Of a stretch of 7,158 nt of DNA, positions 5,322 to 7,158 are shown piece by piece. Positions within the stretch are counted from its first letter, which is position 1; each line of letters starts with the position of its first letter. Location: the NCBI GenBank assembly GCA_905211185.1, contig CAJLZR010000042.1, positions 1 through 7,158 of the forward strand, written 5' to 3'. The notes below the pieces were generated by a model. The model was not told the DNA's origin. It saw only the letters and a program-made list of their open reading frames with translations, and did not search any database. A program made the position numbers and the translations under genes. This stretch comes from an uncultured Oscillospiraceae bacterium. Lineage in GTDB: Bacteria; Bacillota_A; Clostridia; Oscillospirales; Acutalibacteraceae.

Positions 5322-5921
5322 ATCACCATTTTCCTTTCTGTCATTAATTTCAATTACTCTTGCGGTTTCGTCAGACGGCATTACACCTAAGACCGCAAAC
5401 CCCGAATACCTATATTCTGTCGGTATTCTGCCGATTTCTTGGTATCCGTTAAGGTACTTGATTCTGTTTCCGTTCTCTTTAAGACCTATAATTTCAACGC
5501 TTCCGAATATGGTTTCATTTGCGTGTAACTTTTCTTCCAAAACGTCTACAAAATTTTTGTACCTCATAGCATCGATATATCCTTCGCCGACCAAAACCCT
5601 TTTAGTTTCGCCGTCAACATTAATATCATCAATATATCCACGCTCTAAAACTCCAATCATAGTGGCATTTTCAAGTATTGGTACTCCGTCCTCTATACCT
5701 GTTTCACCATGACCCAAGATTTCGGTCCGCTCGTCATTTACAAATTCGCAAGTTATCGAGATGCCTTTTACACTATCAAGATTGTTTTTGCAGTACTCTT
5801 CAAGCCAAGTAATGCCGTTTTTGTTGTGCTGTGATTTATCTTTATAAATCTCATGCAAAATTACTTTAACTTGCCGTTTTCCGTCTTTATCATCTTTGCT
5901 GGAAAGCTCTAATATTCTCAA
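4845..5921 (-). CDS. Prohead protease fused to a coiled-coil scaffold
   Basis: Protein of 358 residues with two parts. Residues 1 to about 195 look like a phage prohead (maturation) protease: GHGE around His71, ATMIGVLERGYIDDI (87-100), VLVGEGYIDAMRYKNFVDVLEE (109-130), GSVEI with Ser141, and SGFAVLGVMPSDETARVIEI (173-192). His71 and Ser141 are my candidates for the catalytic pair, by analogy with serine maturation proteases that have a late S-x-E-I motif; this is inference. Residues about 201-275 form a charged K/E/L/D-rich coiled coil, and the remainder is helical and acidic, as in scaffolds. P2 gpO and lambda C/Nu3 show the same protease-scaffold coupling. The start is TTG 5921: an in-frame TGA lies just upstream, and AAGGAGGTGA stands with a 9-base spacer from GGAGG, overlapping the portal stop. 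The product would act inside the prohead during assembly. Confidence 0.85.
   Translation of the reverse strand: MRILELSSKDDKDGKRQVKVILHEIYKDKSQHNKNGITWLEEYCKNNLDSVKGISITCEFVNDERTEILGHGETGIEDGVPILENATMIGVLERGYIDDINVDGETKRVLVGEGYIDAMRYKNFVDVLEEKLHANETIFGSVEIIGLKENGNRIKYLNGYQEIGRIPTEYRYSGFAVLGVMPSDETARVIEINDRKENGDMEKLEKMFEKFEEKFDKTNEYKQELEKKQKEIDDLTSQIEDLKAQSESLSDKLKETDKLKEELDKLKSSTLKQQLNAALAGFSDKEKDAAKESIEKFSADPINATESIQDIVDTILVGIGKEICELKKKKVSEQNSYKCEDTNILGEVFEINETSSIF
5332..5337 (-). promoter_or_regulatory. Internal ribosome binding site candidate for the free scaffold
   Basis: Minus-strand AAAGGA, ten bases before the in-frame ATG at 5321. It is the basis for proposing the nested scaffold product. 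It is weaker than the intergenic sites of this operon. Confidence 0.45.
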
Positions 5922-5927
5922 ACTTCT

Positions 5928-5937
5928 TCACCTCCTT
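5928..5937 (-). promoter_or_regulatory. Near-perfect ribosome binding site that decides a TTG start
   Basis: Minus-strand AAGGAGGTGA, fully complementary to the usual 16S rRNA 3' end, with nine bases between GGAGG and TTG 5921. An in-frame TGA inside it excludes any earlier start for the protease-scaffold gene. It overlaps the portal stop codon (5938-5936). Confidence 0.85.
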
Positions 5938-7158
5938 ACACTAATCTCGGTACTTCATTTGAATTGTTGGTTTTGGATTTTTCTGTGTTGTCGTTTGTAA
6001 TATCAGCTTTTTCGGGTCTGCCACCACTTTTTGTGGAAGCAGTAAATGAAGTAAGATGAGGTTTATATTTTTCGTCCCACTTTTCTTCTTTTTCCATTTC
6101 CATCAATGACAAATATGCTTCGGGATTAATCCCTGTGCTTGCAATCCATGCCGAAAGCGAACCTCTGCCAAGTGTATATAACTCTTTCATTTGACTTACA
6201 AATTCTTTACGATTGACTATCGAGCAAGGCAGATAATAAATATCAATTTTCTTGCCATTTATGAGGTTTTCGTTTATGGCTTTTACAAGCTCATACGAAA
6301 TGCTCTCAACCCATGAATATACCTGACTTATGACTAACTGCAAATTGTTTTGCTGGCTTGAATAGGAGGAAGAAGCTCCCGAAAGTAAACTTGCTGCAAA
6401 ACCTAAATCCGTGCAAATATCATTTTTTAAATCTTTTTCGCATTCGTCTTTAAAAAGCGAAGTATCAACATCAAGTTTGTTAATCCTGGTGCCACTTGCA
6501 ACCGAAAAGAAGTTAGTTCCACCGGAATTTGCTCGTTTTAAAATTCCGTCTTTAACCATTTCGTGCTGCTGCTTTTGCTGATTTTGAGTGAGTGCACTTG
6601 TTCCAGGCTCTTTACCTTGCGGAAATTCCATATAGAAAATTCGGCTATTAATCTCCGAAAGAACATTCCTTTTGGTGTTAGTCCAATAATCCGAATACAA
6701 AATATCTTTAATAGCTTGGAGTACAAGAGGGCGACCCCACTTTTCTTCACGGCTGCTTCTGATTTTTAGTGTTATAGTTTTCAAAGCATCTAAAACATAC
6801 CAGTTAGGTAAATCGCTGTTTTTACTTCTTTTCAAGAAGGCTTCTCTTATTTCTTTTGGATATCGTTTAAGCTTATTTTCAAGCTTCTCGCCACTAAAGT
6901 TAGTAAAATAATTAAGATCAAATGCAATTTCATAGCTGCCATTTTTTATCCCTACAATCTGTATGTAGTCGATTGGCAAATTGCAAACAGAAACATTTAG
7001 TTCGCTTGAATTTATTTCCGAAATACTTTTAACGTCATACTCTGCCATGAATTTTTGATTATTTCTTGGCTTTTTTACGGTTTCCAAATATGAAACACTA
7101 ACACCATAAATCATCGCTCTAAAGAGCATATCTCTGATAAACTCTTTATCTTTGATTT
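5936..7158 (-). CDS. Phage portal protein, 5' end outside the window
   Basis: The portal forms the dodecameric ring at the capsid vertex through which DNA is packaged and ejected. From the first ATG in the window (7129) 397 residues are visible, but the frame stays open to the window edge (IKDKEFIRD before that methionine) and no ribosome binding site precedes it, so the gene is taken as 5'-truncated. Portal features are an N-terminal mixed region with YIQIVGIKNGSYEIAFDLNYF, and then a mid region with WGRPLVLQAIKDILYSDYWTNTKR. The stem/wing region follows, with GFAASLLSGASSSYSSQQNNLQLVISQVYSWVESISYELVKAINENL. Last comes the crown-side helix LYTLGRGSLSAWIASTGINPEAYLSLMEMEKEEKWDEKYKPH, and a polar low-complexity tail after GRPEKAD. 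A glycine-serine turn followed by a long helix that ends in an N-terminal-of-Leu/Asn repeat, then STGINPEAY, is typical of Firmicutes portals. The gene precedes the protease gene, as usual. Confidence 0.88.
   Translation of the reverse strand, partial: IKDKEFIRDMLFRAMIYGVSVSYLETVKKPRNNQKFMAEYDVKSISEINSSELNVSVCNLPIDYIQIVGIKNGSYEIAFDLNYFTNFSGEKLENKLKRYPKEIREAFLKRSKNSDLPNWYVLDALKTITLKIRSSREEKWGRPLVLQAIKDILYSDYWTNTKRNVLSEINSRIFYMEFPQGKEPGTSALTQNQQKQQHEMVKDGILKRANSGGTNFFSVASGTRINKLDVDTSLFKDECEKDLKNDICTDLGFAASLLSGASSSYSSQQNNLQLVISQVYSWVESISYELVKAINENLINGKKIDIYYLPCSIVNRKEFVSQMKELYTLGRGSLSAWIASTGINPEAYLSLMEMEKEEKWDEKYKPHLTSFTASTKSGGRPEKADITNDNTEKSKTNNSNEVPRLV

Noticed and set aside
7127..7129. ATG 7129 as the true start of the portal gene
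   Set aside because: The frame remains open to the window edge, nothing like a Shine-Dalgarno lies upstream, and a portal normally has more N-terminal sequence. I treat the gene as truncated.

Overview
The window is a stretch of the structural (late) operon of a tailed phage or prophage. It is read entirely from the minus strand, so in transcription order the window runs from base 7158 down to base 1. The DNA is A+T-rich, Shine-Dalgarno sequences are strong (several GGAGG, one AAGGAGGTGA), TTG and GTG starts are used, and genes are packed with ATGA overlaps or gaps of a few bases. Together with the protein style this points to a low-G+C Firmicutes (Clostridia-like) host. Nothing here shows whether the DNA is an integrated prophage or a free phage: no integrase, attachment site or bacterial flank is present.

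Head module (7158 to about 2771): a portal protein whose 5' end runs off the window; a prohead protease with a C-terminal coiled-coil scaffold, which carries a plausible internal start that would also give a free scaffold; a small beta-rich protein in the decoration-protein position; an HK97-fold major capsid protein; and a 155-residue protein in the position of lambda FI. The order portal, protease with nested scaffold, decoration, capsid, small post-capsid protein is the lambda B-C/Nu3-D-E-FI order, although I see no obvious sequence similarity to lambda.

Head-tail junction (2774 to 501): a helical adaptor-like protein, a 243-residue beta-rich head-closure-like protein, a tail-terminator-like protein and a 229-residue protein of unknown role that may be a tail assembly factor. 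These are translationally linked by overlaps or very short gaps.

Cargo gene (about 526 to 45): just before the next tail gene sits a complete MmcQ/YjbR-family gene, a family normally found as a chromosomal gene and not as a virion part. It is bracketed by a consensus extended -10 promoter (TGATATAAT, whose TGA is also the stop codon of the preceding gene) and a terminator-like hairpin with a U-rich tail. This promoter-gene-terminator cassette in a co-directional phage operon has the layout of a moron (a cargo gene with its own expression signals) and is the most interesting part of the window. The first 9 codons of the next structural gene, with a strong ribosome binding site, lie at the very start of the window.

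There is no gene-free stretch longer than about 60 bases. I see no tRNA, rRNA, insertion sequence or CRISPR array.
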